The notes under the pieces were generated by a model, which worked only from the letters and a program-made list of their open reading frames with translations, did not search any database and was not told the origin of the DNA. Made by a program: the position numbers and the translations under genes. Source: a virus. Taken from it: DNA of 50,294 bases. Each line of letters starts with the position of its first letter. Within the stretch, counting starts at the first letter, position 1. The stretch is from IMG/VR virus record IMGVR_UViG_3300017991_000020, positions 1 through 50,294 of that record; one strand, given 5' to 3'. Positions 1 to 7,521 of the stretch are shown here, one piece after another.

Positions 1-123
1 AGCTCCATGGCCTGACGCTCCACCGCCAGACATTGACCTAGATACTAATGTCATTCCTATGCCAAGTGACCATGACACAAAAAGCTTCACGCAAAATGGC
101 CTGCCTTCAATGAAGTCTGTGTG
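1..123. repeat. Terminal direct repeat, left copy
   Basis: Bases 1-123 are identical to bases 50172-50294. The repeat lies inside a gene that stays in frame across the join (ERF protein). A repeat of this size most likely reflects the overlap left when a circular map was assembled, so it shows the genome is complete. It could instead be a true short terminal repeat, but packaging ends cut through a coding gene by chance would be less expected. Confidence 0.95.
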
Positions 124-277
124 TATGTCATTCAGTGGTATTGGTGTGACACCCAAAGACATTGAGGAGTTCTTAGGCAGACCCATCATGAATGGTCCAC
201 TGACAACTGAGGAGTATGCGCTTTTAATGCGTGCCTATGACAAGATCAAAGAGGACATGAAGAAAGGAAGGGCTTAG
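2..277 (+). CDS. ERF-type single-strand annealing protein, C-terminal part (continues from the window end)
   Basis: This is the 3' part of the gene that begins at 49582 and crosses the circular junction. The frame is continuous: codon positions at 50230 on the right copy correspond to 59 on the left. It encodes the end of a Pro/Gln-rich linker followed by a short acidic and helical tail (GVTPKDIEEFLGRPIMN region). Conserved C-terminal tails of single-strand annealing proteins often contact the partner exonuclease or SSB, but I infer no specific partner here. The stop at 275-277 lies one base before the next start. An ATG at 59 is internal and not the real start. Confidence 0.9.
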   Translation, partial: APWPDAPPPDIDLDTNVIPMPSDHDTKSFTQNGLPSMKSVCMSFSGIGVTPKDIEEFLGRPIMNGPLTTEEYALLMRAYDKIKEDMKKGRA

Positions 278-278
278 A

Positions 279-548
279 ATGCCAACATTCCATTGTTACG
301 ACTTTAAAGATTTTAAGTGCTGCTCTTCCTGCCACAGTGAGTGGGAAGAAGGCCATGATGAGCCAACCCCTTTTGAGTATGATGGTGATACTATTGAGGG
401 GTGTTGTAACTTCTATGCTTGGTTTATGACCGAGATTAAAAAGATGGTGCCATGTGATCAGTGCAGAACAAACTGGGTGCTACAGCCAGGATATGGTTGC
501 TCTGTGTGTGGGACCGTTGGTTATGTGAAGGAAGACAAAGATGGTTGA
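279..548 (+). CDS. Small cysteine-rich putative zinc-binding protein
   Basis: This is an 89-residue protein of unknown function. Cysteines are arranged as CCSSC near residue 14, a CC pair near 42, then CDQC near 59 and CSVC near 74, which suggests one or two structural zinc sites. The start follows the annealing protein stop by one base, with AGGAAGG just upstream, so the two are probably co-translated. The position between the annealing protein and the replication genes suggests an early accessory role, but no family is recognised. Confidence 0.75.
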   Translation: MPTFHCYDFKDFKCCSSCHSEWEEGHDEPTPFEYDGDTIEGCCNFYAWFMTEIKKMVPCDQCRTNWVLQPGYGCSVCGTVGYVKEDKDG

Positions 549-774
549 TAAAATAGGCAAAGACGGGTTTAAGTTTCTTTACGAGCATGACCCAAAAGAT
601 ATTGCAGATGCAACGTCTGCGAATATATTTCGCTTTACCCGTCAAGCCTTTGCAAACTTCGATGATATTTTTGATCACCTTGCCAAGAATGCTGATAAGA
701 AGCCAAGAGAAGAAGGACCCATCAAGATCAAACCTAAAGAGCCCTTGCTTCTCCCCCCAGGAAGAACTGATTGA
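541..774 (+). CDS. Hypothetical protein
   Basis: A 77-residue protein that overlaps the upstream zinc-type gene by 8 bases, consistent with translational coupling. It is charged and helical in its first 55 residues and ends in a Lys/Pro-rich tail. No family is recognised. The 189 bases after it (775-963) hold no gene; they are AT-rich with a GCACAG/CTGTGC inverted repeat at 848-872 and probably carry the promoter of the replication operon, although I could not place convincing -35 and -10 boxes. Confidence 0.65.
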   Translation: MVDKIGKDGFKFLYEHDPKDIADATSANIFRFTRQAFANFDDIFDHLAKNADKKPREEGPIKIKPKEPLLLPPGRTD

Positions 775-963
775 CATAGTTGTTTTGCCAAGTCGATTAG
801 GTATACCATTTTTATCAAAGAATAACAGTTAGATTAATTTCCATAAAGCACAGCAAATAAAAAATACTGTGCCACTTTGTATAAGTTAAGTTTGCTGTTT
901 TTTTCTGATCCGAAATAACTTATAGTTCCTGAGACCCTTACACACCAGCCAAAGGAGCAGACT

Positions 964-1971
964 GTGGAGATTTTTATTGACGGCATATCATTCCCTAAGA
1001 GCACCCAATATGACAACCAATATCTCACTCAACTGTCAGAGGAAGGCATCCTTCTTAAGACCGCACGCAATGCCTATGAGACCACCGATGTTGATGTGTA
1101 CCCAGACCTACTTCCCAGATCCAAGAGGACCATTGATCATGCGCTCGATTGTTACAAGAGTGAATTACTGTACCACTGTGAGACCAAGAGAGAAGCACCG
1201 TTCTCATATGCCATATACCTGTTCTCGACCTTGAAGCGGATATCCGATATGCCAGATCCTAAAAGTGATAACGTTGATGTTTCGAAAAAAAGAAAAACCA
1301 CCAAAAAAGAAAAAAGCAGCGACTGTCCTAACATAGGGCTCGGAGAGACCGTTCCGAATATTACCCGTAGTTCAGATTTAAATAACCATTGCGATGACTG
1401 TAGTAAAGTTAAAACCGGAGAGGTTTTAAATTTGCGGCTAAACGACAAACCCGCACAGAGGGCTTTGGCGCTCAAGAGTTTCGAAGAAACTGCAGTTAAT
1501 GATCAAGATCAAACGGCACCTTGTCAAGGTCAAAATGAAAAGCCTAATGGTTCTAAAAAAGGTTTTACAAAAACACGTCAAAGGACCACTGTGAGTAAAA
1601 AGTATACAGAGGCGGACTTTGCGTTTGCGGAAGACTGGGTTGCTATGGCAAAAAGGAACTCAGTGTGGAGTGAGAAGACAAACATGAGCAGATTCAACGT
1701 TGAGAAGTTTGCAGAAGCCATTGCTAAGATGAGGCGCTTGTATGACCTAAATGACTTAGGTATAGAAGCTCTTATAGATTTTATTGATAACGATGAGTTT
1801 TGGAGAACTAATGCTTTATCACCTGTTAATCTTTTTAAAAGGAGTAATAATGGTTTAACAAAAATTGAAAATATTTTAACAAGAATGAAAAGAGTGTATA
1901 CTAAAAAAGAAAAGTTCTCCAAAGCGGTCCAGGCAGTGGAGAACAAGTCTTGGGACAATCCTTTTGATTGA
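964..1971 (+). CDS. Putative replication initiator (phage O / replisome-organiser like)
   Basis: A 335-residue protein starting with GTG at 964, preceded by AAAGGAG at 951-957. The N-terminal third is mixed charged, residues about 105-215 form a low-complexity Lys/Asn/Ser linker, and the C-terminal domain (about 215-335) ends in a WRTNALSPVNLFK stretch. A W-R-x-N-x-LSP-x-x-L signature near the C terminus is typical of phage replisome organisers and helicase-loader partners that recruit DnaB. The next genes encode a helicase-loader-like protein and nucleases, which fits an origin-binding or loader role. The N-terminal domain shows no motif I recognise, so origin binding is inferred. Confidence 0.65.
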   Translation: MEIFIDGISFPKSTQYDNQYLTQLSEEGILLKTARNAYETTDVDVYPDLLPRSKRTIDHALDCYKSELLYHCETKREAPFSYAIYLFSTLKRISDMPDPKSDNVDVSKKRKTTKKEKSSDCPNIGLGETVPNITRSSDLNNHCDDCSKVKTGEVLNLRLNDKPAQRALALKSFEETAVNDQDQTAPCQGQNEKPNGSKKGFTKTRQRTTVSKKYTEADFAFAEDWVAMAKRNSVWSEKTNMSRFNVEKFAEAIAKMRRLYDLNDLGIEALIDFIDNDEFWRTNALSPVNLFKRSNNGLTKIENILTRMKRVYTKKEKFSKAVQAVENKSWDNPFD

Positions 1972-1990
1972 CATAGAATGGAGTGCTTAG

Positions 1991-2539
1991 ATGAATATCA
2001 CCAAGTTTACTAAAATAATGTTGTACTATCAATCTCTACAACCCTACAGGTCGCCTGACTTTTCCAACCCTGGCGTTATAGACTTTTGGTTTAAGGCTCT
2101 TGGACACGTTGGTGTCGATAGGCTTAAGCATGTCATGGACCATTTTGCTTTGACCAGTGATCACTTCCCAGCGCTTAAGGAGATCAGAGAATCTCTTGGT
2201 GAGGGTGACAAGACTGGCGACGCGATGAGTCGAGACATCTCTGCAAGGATCGTTGGAGCAATCTCAAAGTTTGGTTATGCAAACTCAAAAGATGCTAAGG
2301 ACTACATTGGTCCAGTTGGCTGGCAGGTGGTTAGTATGACAGGTGGTTGGACAAGCATTTGTGAGAGAGCCACTAATGACAACATCTCTTTTCTTGAGAC
2401 TCAGTGGAGACATCTGATTGCTGCTCATGGCATGAGAGAGATCTCCAACTTAAGTCTTGGTGCAGGAGAGGAGAGACTTCAAATTGAAAAAAGCAGCCCA
2501 CTACAAAAAGCCCTCTCAATTGCAGAGAGTGGTGCATAA
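1991..2539 (+). CDS. Putative helicase loader / inhibitor (G39P-like)
   Basis: A 182-residue protein. Its first ~70 residues (helical, with FPALKEIRESLG) resemble the G39P-type N-terminal domain used by phage loaders and inhibitors of DnaB-family helicases. The middle part (about 85-145, IVGAISKFGY ... GPVGWQVVSMTGGW) is a pattern commonly found after such domains in phage proteins. The C-terminal tail is probably disordered, as expected for the helicase-binding arm of G39P. It lies directly after the O-like protein, forming an initiator/loader pair. Assignment is by recalled sequence pattern, not by alignment. Confidence 0.6.
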   Translation: MNITKFTKIMLYYQSLQPYRSPDFSNPGVIDFWFKALGHVGVDRLKHVMDHFALTSDHFPALKEIRESLGEGDKTGDAMSRDISARIVGAISKFGYANSKDAKDYIGPVGWQVVSMTGGWTSICERATNDNISFLETQWRHLIAAHGMREISNLSLGAGEERLQIEKSSPLQKALSIAESGA

Positions 2540-2891
2540 AAAAGAAGCAGAGATCCAAAGAGAAATACTTCATTATTTGAAGTGGAAGAAATACACTCAC
2601 TGGAGAAACTACGTTGGTCCTATAGTTCATGGGTATGGTGCCAAGCGTAGTTATTCTAAGAACCATATGGCTGGCCTTCCTGACATCCTTGGTATTTTCA
2701 AAAATAAACCTGGACAACTTTTCGGTATCGAAATAAAATCCAAGACTGGCAAATTAAGTACAGACCAAAAGTTATGGCTTAAGAGACTTGAAGACTCTGG
2801 CGTTTACGTTATGGTTGTGAGGAGTCTCGACACGGTCATTAAACTCCTAGAGGAGAGAGAGGCTTCCCATGCACGAGATTCTAAGCTTTGA
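2532..2891 (+). CDS. VRR-NUC domain nuclease
   Basis: A stand-alone VRR-NUC (PD-(D/E)XK superfamily) nuclease of about 119 residues. Seen motifs: E7 and E11 in the first helix (EAEIQREIL), D51 in GLPDILGI, E67-x-K69 in GIEIKSKTG and Q79 in STDQ, which are the family's metal and catalytic residues. I start it at the GTG at 2532, overlapping the upstream stop by 8 bases; a GTG at 2529 is equally possible, and reading further upstream to 2457 adds only out-of-family residues. Stand-alone viral VRR-NUC proteins are thought to act on branched DNA. The 3' end overlaps the ParB-like gene by 23 bases. Confidence 0.85.
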   Translation: MHKKEAEIQREILHYLKWKKYTHWRNYVGPIVHGYGAKRSYSKNHMAGLPDILGIFKNKPGQLFGIEIKSKTGKLSTDQKLWLKRLEDSGVYVMVVRSLDTVIKLLEEREASHARDSKL

Positions 2892-3738
2892 TATTGATGC
2901 TATTCAAGTAAGACCTGGTTGGAATATAAGAGGTGATATTAAGTCACAAGACATCACTTCACTTAAAGAGTCCATTGAAAAAATAGGACTTCAACAGCCC
3001 ATCATTGTGAACAGCAATAAAGAGCTCCTTGCTGGTTATCGTCGGTACACTGTATGCAAGGCTCTTGGACACAAGTTTATTCATTGTAAGGTTCTTGACT
3101 TTGAAGAGAACGCCTCAGACATGGAGAGATTAAGTCACCTTGATGAGAATCTTGAGAGCATGACACTGGGGACAAAGCAACTTGAGAAGGCTCTTGCAGA
3201 GAAGAAGGCTATTTATGCAAGGCTGTACCCATCCACTGTTGTGAGAGGACCAAAGAAGAGGAGTGATAAGAACAAGCTCACTAAGGTGTTTGAGAAGGTT
3301 GCTGCAAACCAGACAGGCAAGGATCCTGAGACAATAAGAAGGATGACAAAGCGTGTTGATAACGCCACGCCAGAAGTAAGGGAAGCCTATGAGAGAGATG
3401 AGATAAAGGCTTCTCAGGTTGACGAGATTGTTAAGCTTCCTAAGGAAGACCAGAAGAAGGTTCTCGAAAAAACAAAGGGTTCTTCTGTTGCTGAGACAAG
3501 GCTTGCTGTTGAGGACAGACTTAACAGAGACCTAATGCCAAAGCCCAGCACACAAGAGAGGTTTGTTCGCAAAGTTATAAACCACACAAAGGCTTTGAAC
3601 TTAATCTATGAGGACCTTATAAAGGGTCAGCAATTTAAAGATATCTCAGACCCACTGTACAAAGAGTTTGAGACAACATTCCAAGAAATTCTGGACAATA
3701 CTGACGAGCTTTTAAAACTTATTAATGGTGAGGATTGA
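2869..3738 (+). CDS. ParB-like nuclease / partition-domain protein
   Basis: A 289-residue protein whose N terminus carries the ParB/Srx fold: RPGWNIRGD near residue 17, an IGLQQPIIVN stretch, then the hallmark LLAGYRRYTVCKALG near 54-68. Residues about 150-210 look like a helical HTH region followed by a charged C-terminal domain. Related phage ParB-like proteins may be DNA binders, nucleases or CTP/ATP-dependent clamps; which applies cannot be told from sequence. It sits within the nuclease-rich replication operon, overlapping VRR-NUC at its start and touching the next small gene through TGATG. Confidence 0.85.
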   Translation: MHEILSFDIDAIQVRPGWNIRGDIKSQDITSLKESIEKIGLQQPIIVNSNKELLAGYRRYTVCKALGHKFIHCKVLDFEENASDMERLSHLDENLESMTLGTKQLEKALAEKKAIYARLYPSTVVRGPKKRSDKNKLTKVFEKVAANQTGKDPETIRRMTKRVDNATPEVREAYERDEIKASQVDEIVKLPKEDQKKVLEKTKGSSVAETRLAVEDRLNRDLMPKPSTQERFVRKVINHTKALNLIYEDLIKGQQFKDISDPLYKEFETTFQEILDNTDELLKLINGED

Positions 3739-3890
3739 TGTTATTTAAAACAGCAGCACTGAAGAAAACAAAAGACTACACCTTTTTTGAGTGGCTTCTT
3801 TTGTCTCCTGCACTGATCTGGTGCCTTGTTATGATTGTTGTCATGAGCTTGTTTGGTTTTTATATGACAAGAGACTGGAGCAAACTATGA
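3738..3890 (+). CDS. Small single-pass membrane protein (50 aa)
   Basis: This 50-residue gene begins on the ATG that overlaps the ParB-like stop (TGATG at 3736-3740) and ends on a TGA that overlaps the next start (ATGA at 3887-3890). Both junctions are classic coupled overlaps, which strongly supports translation. The first 18 residues are basic and polar, about residues 19-42 (LLLSPALIWCLVMIVVMSL) form one transmembrane helix, and a short TRDWSKL tail follows. Function is unknown; small phage membrane proteins of this kind include holin accessories and host-takeover peptides. Confidence 0.75.
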   Translation: MLFKTAALKKTKDYTFFEWLLLSPALIWCLVMIVVMSLFGFYMTRDWSKL

Positions 3891-4225
3891 ACAGCATCTG
3901 GTCTTATAAGGGCAAAGTCACAAACGTTGTTGATGGTGACACGGTTGATGTTGATGTTGACCTTGGGTTTTACGTGTCCACACAACTTCGTTTTAGACTG
4001 GCAGGCATAGATGCTCATGAGATCAGAGGAGTTGAAGAGAGCGTCAAGGCTCTTGGCATGGAAGAGAAAAGATTTTTAGAAGAACTAATACTAGATAAAG
4101 ATGTTATCATTCAGAGTGACAAGACAGGGAAGTATGGAAGGTGGATCTGTGAGCTTTGGCTCAACAAAGAGAATGTGAATTTTCTTATGGACAGATACAT
4201 CAAAGACACGAACCGTTTACCGTGA
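3887..4225 (+). CDS. Thermonuclease-like (SNase-fold) endonuclease
   Basis: A 112-residue SNase-fold protein. It shows VVDGDTVDVDVDLG (D16, D18), R37 and RLAGIDAHE (D42, E45), and GKYGRW (R85), matching the calcium-binding aspartates and the Arg-Glu-Arg catalytic set of staphylococcal nuclease. The start is the ATG at 3887, which overlaps the preceding stop; an upstream extension would encode the membrane gene out of frame. There is no signal peptide, so it would act in the cytoplasm, possibly on host DNA or during recombination. Shorter than secreted SNases (about 149 residues), but the core motifs are complete. Confidence 0.85.
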   Translation: MNSIWSYKGKVTNVVDGDTVDVDVDLGFYVSTQLRFRLAGIDAHEIRGVEESVKALGMEEKRFLEELILDKDVIIQSDKTGKYGRWICELWLNKENVNFLMDRYIKDTNRLP

Positions 4226-4232
4226 GGTTGGT

Positions 4233-4580
4233 ATGATCCTTTATCTTTTGATTGCTGCTTTGCTTGGCGCTTGCACTTACAAAGAACCACCTTTGTATTT
4301 AAGGAAGTCAACCATCTATACATGCACTCACGAGCAAACCGAAGAGCTTGACAACTTTGTTGGTGGATGTCTTGAGGGTCCATACAGAGCAGAGCCACTG
4401 CTTGATGCAAGCCTAATGGAGACTTGTGTCACAATAGGACAAAGGCTTTTTTGCAACGAGACAGATGTTATATTTTATAGGGTGTTCATTGACGGGAAGT
4501 TTTTAAAAAGTGAGTACAAGCTTTGTGCAAATGCTTCTGGTCAATTAGAGAAGGATACTTGTGAAGAAGAGCGCTATTAA
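4233..4580 (+). CDS. Putative lipoprotein, cysteine-rich
   Basis: A 115-residue protein with a short hydrophobic N terminus ending in a lipobox (LLGAC, lipidated C14), predicting export and lipidation in the host envelope. The mature part has several cysteines (CTH, GGCLEG, ETCV, FCNE, LCAN, DTCEE), which could form periplasmic disulfides. No family is recognised. Phage lipoproteins sometimes block superinfection or form outer spanins, but the protein is not next to a membrane-anchored spanin partner, so neither role is assigned. The start is preceded by GAGG. Confidence 0.75.
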   Translation: MILYLLIAALLGACTYKEPPLYLRKSTIYTCTHEQTEELDNFVGGCLEGPYRAEPLLDASLMETCVTIGQRLFCNETDVIFYRVFIDGKFLKSEYKLCANASGQLEKDTCEEERY

Positions 4581-4921
4581 TCTTTGCAGTCCTCAATGAG
4601 TTTCTCCAACAACTCAATTGTCTTATTTGTGGTGGGAAGCTTGTGACAAATATATGAAGTTAAACAGCATATAATTGCAAGCTTCTCATCTATTCCATAC
4701 TTCTTATAAAAGGATCTCTCTCCAGTGTTGTGAAGTTCTATATGCCTTCTCGTAAAAAGAGGGATGGTTCTATAGTCAGATGGTTTAAGTCCCATACCAC
4801 CGTTCTGTCCTAGTCTGACATGATGAGCAACAACATTGTAGTCATTCCCCTCAACAAGGCATATTTGCCTTCTGATAAATCTTAAATAGTCCTCATTGCG
4901 ATATGTCCTTTTTTTTTGCAT
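4577..4921 (-). CDS. HNH-type nuclease, Ref / DUF968-like
   Basis: A 114-residue protein on the opposite strand to its neighbours. It shows VAHHVRLGQNGGMGLKPSDY (H33, H34) followed by R59-H60-x3-H64 (RRHIELH) and GERSFYKKYGID. This order, AHH...GGMGLKPSD...HxELH...GExxF, matches the C-terminal HNH domain of the P1 Ref family and DUF968 proteins, RecA-dependent or recombination-associated nucleases. The N-terminal zinc cysteines often present in the family are missing. Its 3' end overlaps the lipoprotein stop by 4 bases in convergent fashion. It starts 44 bases from the HTH gene at 4966, giving a small divergent regulatory gap. Confidence 0.75.
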   Translation of the reverse strand: MQKKRTYRNEDYLRFIRRQICLVEGNDYNVVAHHVRLGQNGGMGLKPSDYRTIPLFTRRHIELHNTGERSFYKKYGIDEKLAIICCLTSYICHKLPTTNKTIELLEKLIEDCKD

Positions 4922-4965
4922 AATGATCCTTGTATAATTTTTCGGTTTATAAAAGGTGTCTCTTT

Positions 4966-5280
4966 ATGAAGACAAAGTCTTTATCAAATATAATAATGGA
5001 GAGTTCAATCTCTGACTATTGCAAAAAGAATGAATGCAATGAATTGAATATCTCTGCTGTTGCCAAACACACTGGGACAAAAATGAGCTCACTATGGTTT
5101 TATGTCAAAGGTGAGAGGAAGTGGTCAGTTGATGCATGGCTCAAGACGCTTGCCTGCCTTGGTTCCCTTAAGTGCTATGGTGATGTGATAACCATAAAGC
5201 TTCCAAAGAATAAAGTTCAGAAGAAGCACCTGAACAAGCTTGGAGAAAAGGAGTACATGTCTAACCGTGTCAATAAGTGA
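4966..5280 (+). CDS. Small HTH (Cro/repressor-like) DNA-binding protein
   Basis: A 104-residue protein with an HTH-like core at about residues 20-60 (LNISAVAKHTG ... SLWFYVKGERKWSVDAWLKTL), similar in pattern to phage XRE/Cro-type regulators. I chose the ATG at 4966 because AAGGTG lies 8 bases upstream; the upstream in-frame ATG at 4930 has no ribosome site. A TATAAT hexamer at 4933-4938 lies just upstream but lacks a good -35. It diverges from the HNH gene, so it may regulate that short intergenic gap. Overlaps the next gene by 14 bases. Confidence 0.6.
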   Translation: MKTKSLSNIIMESSISDYCKKNECNELNISAVAKHTGTKMSSLWFYVKGERKWSVDAWLKTLACLGSLKCYGDVITIKLPKNKVQKKHLNKLGEKEYMSNRVNK

Positions 5281-5584
5281 TTTTGAAAAGAACAGAGAGA
5301 TTGAAAAGTTCTTTAAGGATTCTGAGGAACCTTCAAGCAAAAAGAGAACTATAACTTTGCATAACAAAATCAACAAACTTGGGTCATACTTAGAATCAAA
5401 GATACAGGATGATAAAGCAAAAGAGATAGTCTTTAAGTTGATACAAGTTGCCTTCACTTCAAAAGCATACCTTGAGATAGAAGAGCACAAAGACTCTCCA
5501 ACAAGAGATGTACTTGTTGAAGCCCTCACTAACCTTAGAGACGTTCAACTTAACTATGAAGAAGTTGAGATTGAATTTTACTAA
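5267..5584 (+). CDS. Hypothetical helical protein
   Basis: A protein of about 105 residues if read from the GTG at 5267; AAGGAG lies 13 bases upstream, slightly far, and a TTG at 5240 is an alternative. The sequence is charged and probably all-helical (EKNREIEKFFKDSEE, then LRDVQLNYEEVEIEFY at the C terminus). No family recognised. It meets the leftward gene at 5581 tail to tail with a 4-base overlap. Confidence 0.6.
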   Translation: MSISDFEKNREIEKFFKDSEEPSSKKRTITLHNKINKLGSYLESKIQDDKAKEIVFKLIQVAFTSKAYLEIEEHKDSPTRDVLVEALTNLRDVQLNYEEVEIEFY

Positions 5585-5796
5585 CGCTCAACTTCCTTTA
5601 GATCGACAACCCTCTTGTATCTTTTCATTACCTTCTTAACTAATTCATACTCATGGTCAACAGTGATACAGTCACCATTCTCCATTTCAAGGATTGAATG
5701 GTATCGGTTGTTTTTGGAAGCGTAGTATAGTGAAATCTTTTCAATGTTTATAGCTGCCTCTTTTGCTCCAGTTAGCTTTTTAAATTCGATAAACAT
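5581..5796 (-). CDS. Small hypothetical protein, FlbD-like pattern
   Basis: A 71-residue leftward protein preceded by AAAAAAGGAGATGGT, a strong ribosome site. The layout, a short beta-rich start (MFIEFKKLTGAKEAAIN), a middle ENGDCITVDHEYE and a final helix (VKKVMKRYK), resembles small FlbD-type proteins, many of which are just one-domain beta/alpha folds. I do not claim a flagellar role. It diverges from the gene at 5871 across a 74-base gap that probably carries both promoters. Confidence 0.6.
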   Translation of the reverse strand: MFIEFKKLTGAKEAAINIEKISLYYASKNNRYHSILEMENGDCITVDHEYELVKKVMKRYKRVVDLKEVER

Positions 5797-5870
5797 ACCA
5801 TCTCCTTTTTTACTTTTCGTTTTAGAAATATTAGTTTAACATGCCTTAACAACAACATGGAAGGACAAAC

Positions 5871-6248
5871 ATGAACTTTGAATTTTTAGAAAAGTATCGT
5901 CTAGTTAAAGGACCAATGAAGACAAGTGCTGGTGATGACTATGGGTTCTTCTCAATACCATACAAAGCAAACACACTGAGGGTCATGGCTTCCCCAATGA
6001 GAGACGATAGAGAAAATAATGATCTTACCAAGTGGCAGCATGTCTCTGTTTCTTTGAAGAACCGTTGTCCAAACTGGCAAGAGATGTGCTTTGTCAAAGA
6101 CCTATTTTTTGGGGAAGAAGAAACTGTTGTGCAGTTCCACCCAAAGAGATCAGAGTATGTTAACAACAGTGACTATTGCTTACACCTTTGGAAGAAAAGA
6201 GGAGAAGAGTATGAGTTACCACCGTCTATTGCAGTTGGACTTAAGTAA
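5871..6248 (+). CDS. Conserved phage protein, DUF7694-like
   Basis: A 125-residue protein. The central stretch KWQHVSVSL ... CPNWQEMCFVKDLFF ... EETVVQFHP ... SEYVNN ... CLHLWK is a pattern I recall from a widespread small phage family (DUF7694) often found in replication or lysis regions. The function is not known. The start has AAGGAC upstream, and it is followed 14 bases later by the endolysin gene. Confidence 0.7.
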   Translation: MNFEFLEKYRLVKGPMKTSAGDDYGFFSIPYKANTLRVMASPMRDDRENNDLTKWQHVSVSLKNRCPNWQEMCFVKDLFFGEEETVVQFHPKRSEYVNNSDYCLHLWKKRGEEYELPPSIAVGLK

Positions 6249-6262
6249 GATGGGGGGTCTGT

Positions 6263-6703
6263 ATGAATAAGCCAGCAATGGTTGTGCTTCACTGTTCAGC
6301 AACGCCTGACTTTGATGAGCATGACAGACGCTTTGATAAGTATGGACTGAGAGAGATTGACGCCTGGCACAGAGAGAAGGGATGGGAAGGATGTGGTTAT
6401 CACTATGTCATAAGAAGAACTGGCAGCATTGAAAAGGGAAGACCGCACAATAAAGAGGGTGCCCATTGTCTGGGTCATAACAAGAACTCTATTGGCATTT
6501 GTTTTATCGGGACAAGAATACTTACGGTCAATCAACTAATGGCAATAACGGTCCTATACGACTCTCTCAGGGCACAAGAATCAATCAACTGTGATAACTG
6601 GTTCGGGCACAGTGAGCTCAAGACGAGTACAGATTGTCCAAATATTCACATGCCATTGCTTCGAATAATGTTAGAGGTGATTGACTTTAATAAAAACAAC
6701 TAG
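6263..6703 (+). CDS. N-acetylmuramoyl-L-alanine amidase endolysin (T7 lysozyme-like)
   Basis: A 146-residue amidase_2/PGRP-fold enzyme that cleaves the bond between MurNAc and L-Ala in peptidoglycan. It shows the zinc ligands H10 (LHCSAT), H116 (FGHSEL) and C125 (TDCPN), and the catalytic Tyr in GYHYVI (Y46), in the same order as T7 lysozyme. The T7 lysine two residues before the zinc cysteine is replaced here by T123, which may affect catalysis. There is no signal peptide, so release would need a holin; candidates are the membrane proteins at 12203-12553, 8219-8623 or 3738-3890. Unusually it lies in the early arm rather than the late operon. Confidence 0.9.
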   Translation: MNKPAMVVLHCSATPDFDEHDRRFDKYGLREIDAWHREKGWEGCGYHYVIRRTGSIEKGRPHNKEGAHCLGHNKNSIGICFIGTRILTVNQLMAITVLYDSLRAQESINCDNWFGHSELKTSTDCPNIHMPLLRIMLEVIDFNKNN

Positions 6704-6723
6704 TTACACGACTGGCTTTTCGG

Positions 6724-6752
6724 TTTACAAAGATTGCAAGCCATAGTATACA
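6724..6752 (+). promoter_or_regulatory. Candidate sigma70 promoter
   Basis: TTTACA (6724-6729), a 17-base spacer and TATACA (6747-6752) lie in the 105-base gap after the endolysin. Each box differs from consensus by one base. It would drive the HTH-lipoprotein group starting at 6809. Confidence 0.55.
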
Positions 6753-6808
6753 GACATGACTTAGCTTTACTTTACTTTATTTTGGTTAACAACTAGGGAA
6801 GGAGTATA

Positions 6809-7006
6809 ATGAATGAAGTAAGATACATCTCAGTTCAAGATGCTGCAGACATCATGAATGTTTGTGAAGCAACCGTAAGACGTTGGTTCTCAAAAGGACT
6901 TAAGAAGAAGAAGGTAGGGAACCGATACCGTATAGAGTTCAATCACTTTTTAGACTTTATCAACAACAATGATTTATCAGACAAGAGAGGTATAAAATGC
7001 GTTTAG
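6809..7006 (+). CDS. Small MerR/excisionase-like HTH protein
   Basis: A 65-residue protein made almost entirely of a winged HTH of the MerR/excisionase (HTH_17) type: ISVQDAADIMNVCEATVRRWFSKG, then KKKKVGNRYRIEF and a final helix. Such proteins bind DNA as small regulators or recombination directionality factors. No integrase is seen, so a regulatory role is more likely. GGAAGGAG lies upstream, after the promoter candidate at 6724-6752, and its end overlaps the lipoprotein gene by 10 bases. Confidence 0.75.
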   Translation: MNEVRYISVQDAADIMNVCEATVRRWFSKGLKKKKVGNRYRIEFNHFLDFINNNDLSDKRGIKCV

Positions 7007-7521
7007 TTTTATCAGCAATTGTTTTTAGTTTACTGCTTATTTCTTGTGGGCAAAGAAAAGAGAAGGAGAAGGAGCTTGTTTATAACGACCCAAGGACTGA
7101 AGAGTGTGGCAAGGAGATCTGCTATTGCCAGCCAAACCAGTGCGGTCAATGTCCAAGAGGCTCTTTGATCTCTATCGTAAACAAGAACACTTGTGAGCAA
7201 CAGAATAGCTGTGAGAAGCCAAAGCTTAAGACAGACGATGAGAACAGGACACCAATTATTATTGTTCAGCAGTCTCAGGATCAAGACCAGAACCAAACTG
7301 GAACAAACACAAACGATGTAAGCAACACAAACGACAACTCAAAGCCATTCACTGCAGTGATCAACTACAAAGAATATACATGCTACAGAACAAACACTTG
7401 CAACAAGTATGGAATGTCTTGTGGGTCCTCTGCTCAGACAGTGACACCTTCTGACTTTGGAGCGAAGACAATCACAGATCATAACGGTGAAGAAGCAACA
7501 TGTTACCCCAACAGGAGATAG
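6997..7521 (+). CDS. Cysteine-rich putative lipoprotein
   Basis: A 174-residue protein with a signal ending in a lipobox (LLISC, lipidated C17). The mature part has a cysteine-dense block (ECGKEICYCQPNQCGQCP) at about residues 36-53, a Gln/Asn/Thr-rich linker at about 90-118, and a second cysteine group (YTCYRTNTCNKYGMSC). This suggests two small disulfide-stabilised surface domains on a flexible linker in the host envelope. The function is unknown; surface exclusion is one possibility. It overlaps the HTH gene upstream and is probably co-regulated with it. Confidence 0.75.
   Translation: MRLVLSAIVFSLLLISCGQRKEKEKELVYNDPRTEECGKEICYCQPNQCGQCPRGSLISIVNKNTCEQQNSCEKPKLKTDDENRTPIIIVQQSQDQDQNQTGTNTNDVSNTNDNSKPFTAVINYKEYTCYRTNTCNKYGMSCGSSAQTVTPSDFGAKTITDHNGEEATCYPNRR

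Noticed and set aside
436-777. 113-codon leftward frame opposite the genes at 279 and 541
   Set aside because: Opposes two well-packed rightward genes and shows no family pattern.
848-872. GCACAG/CTGTGC inverted repeat in the gap 775-963
   Set aside because: Only 6 bases with a 13-base loop and no T run; too weak to call terminator or operator.
4910-4966. TATAAT hexamer upstream of the HTH gene at 4966
   Set aside because: No -35 element at proper spacing; not called as a promoter.
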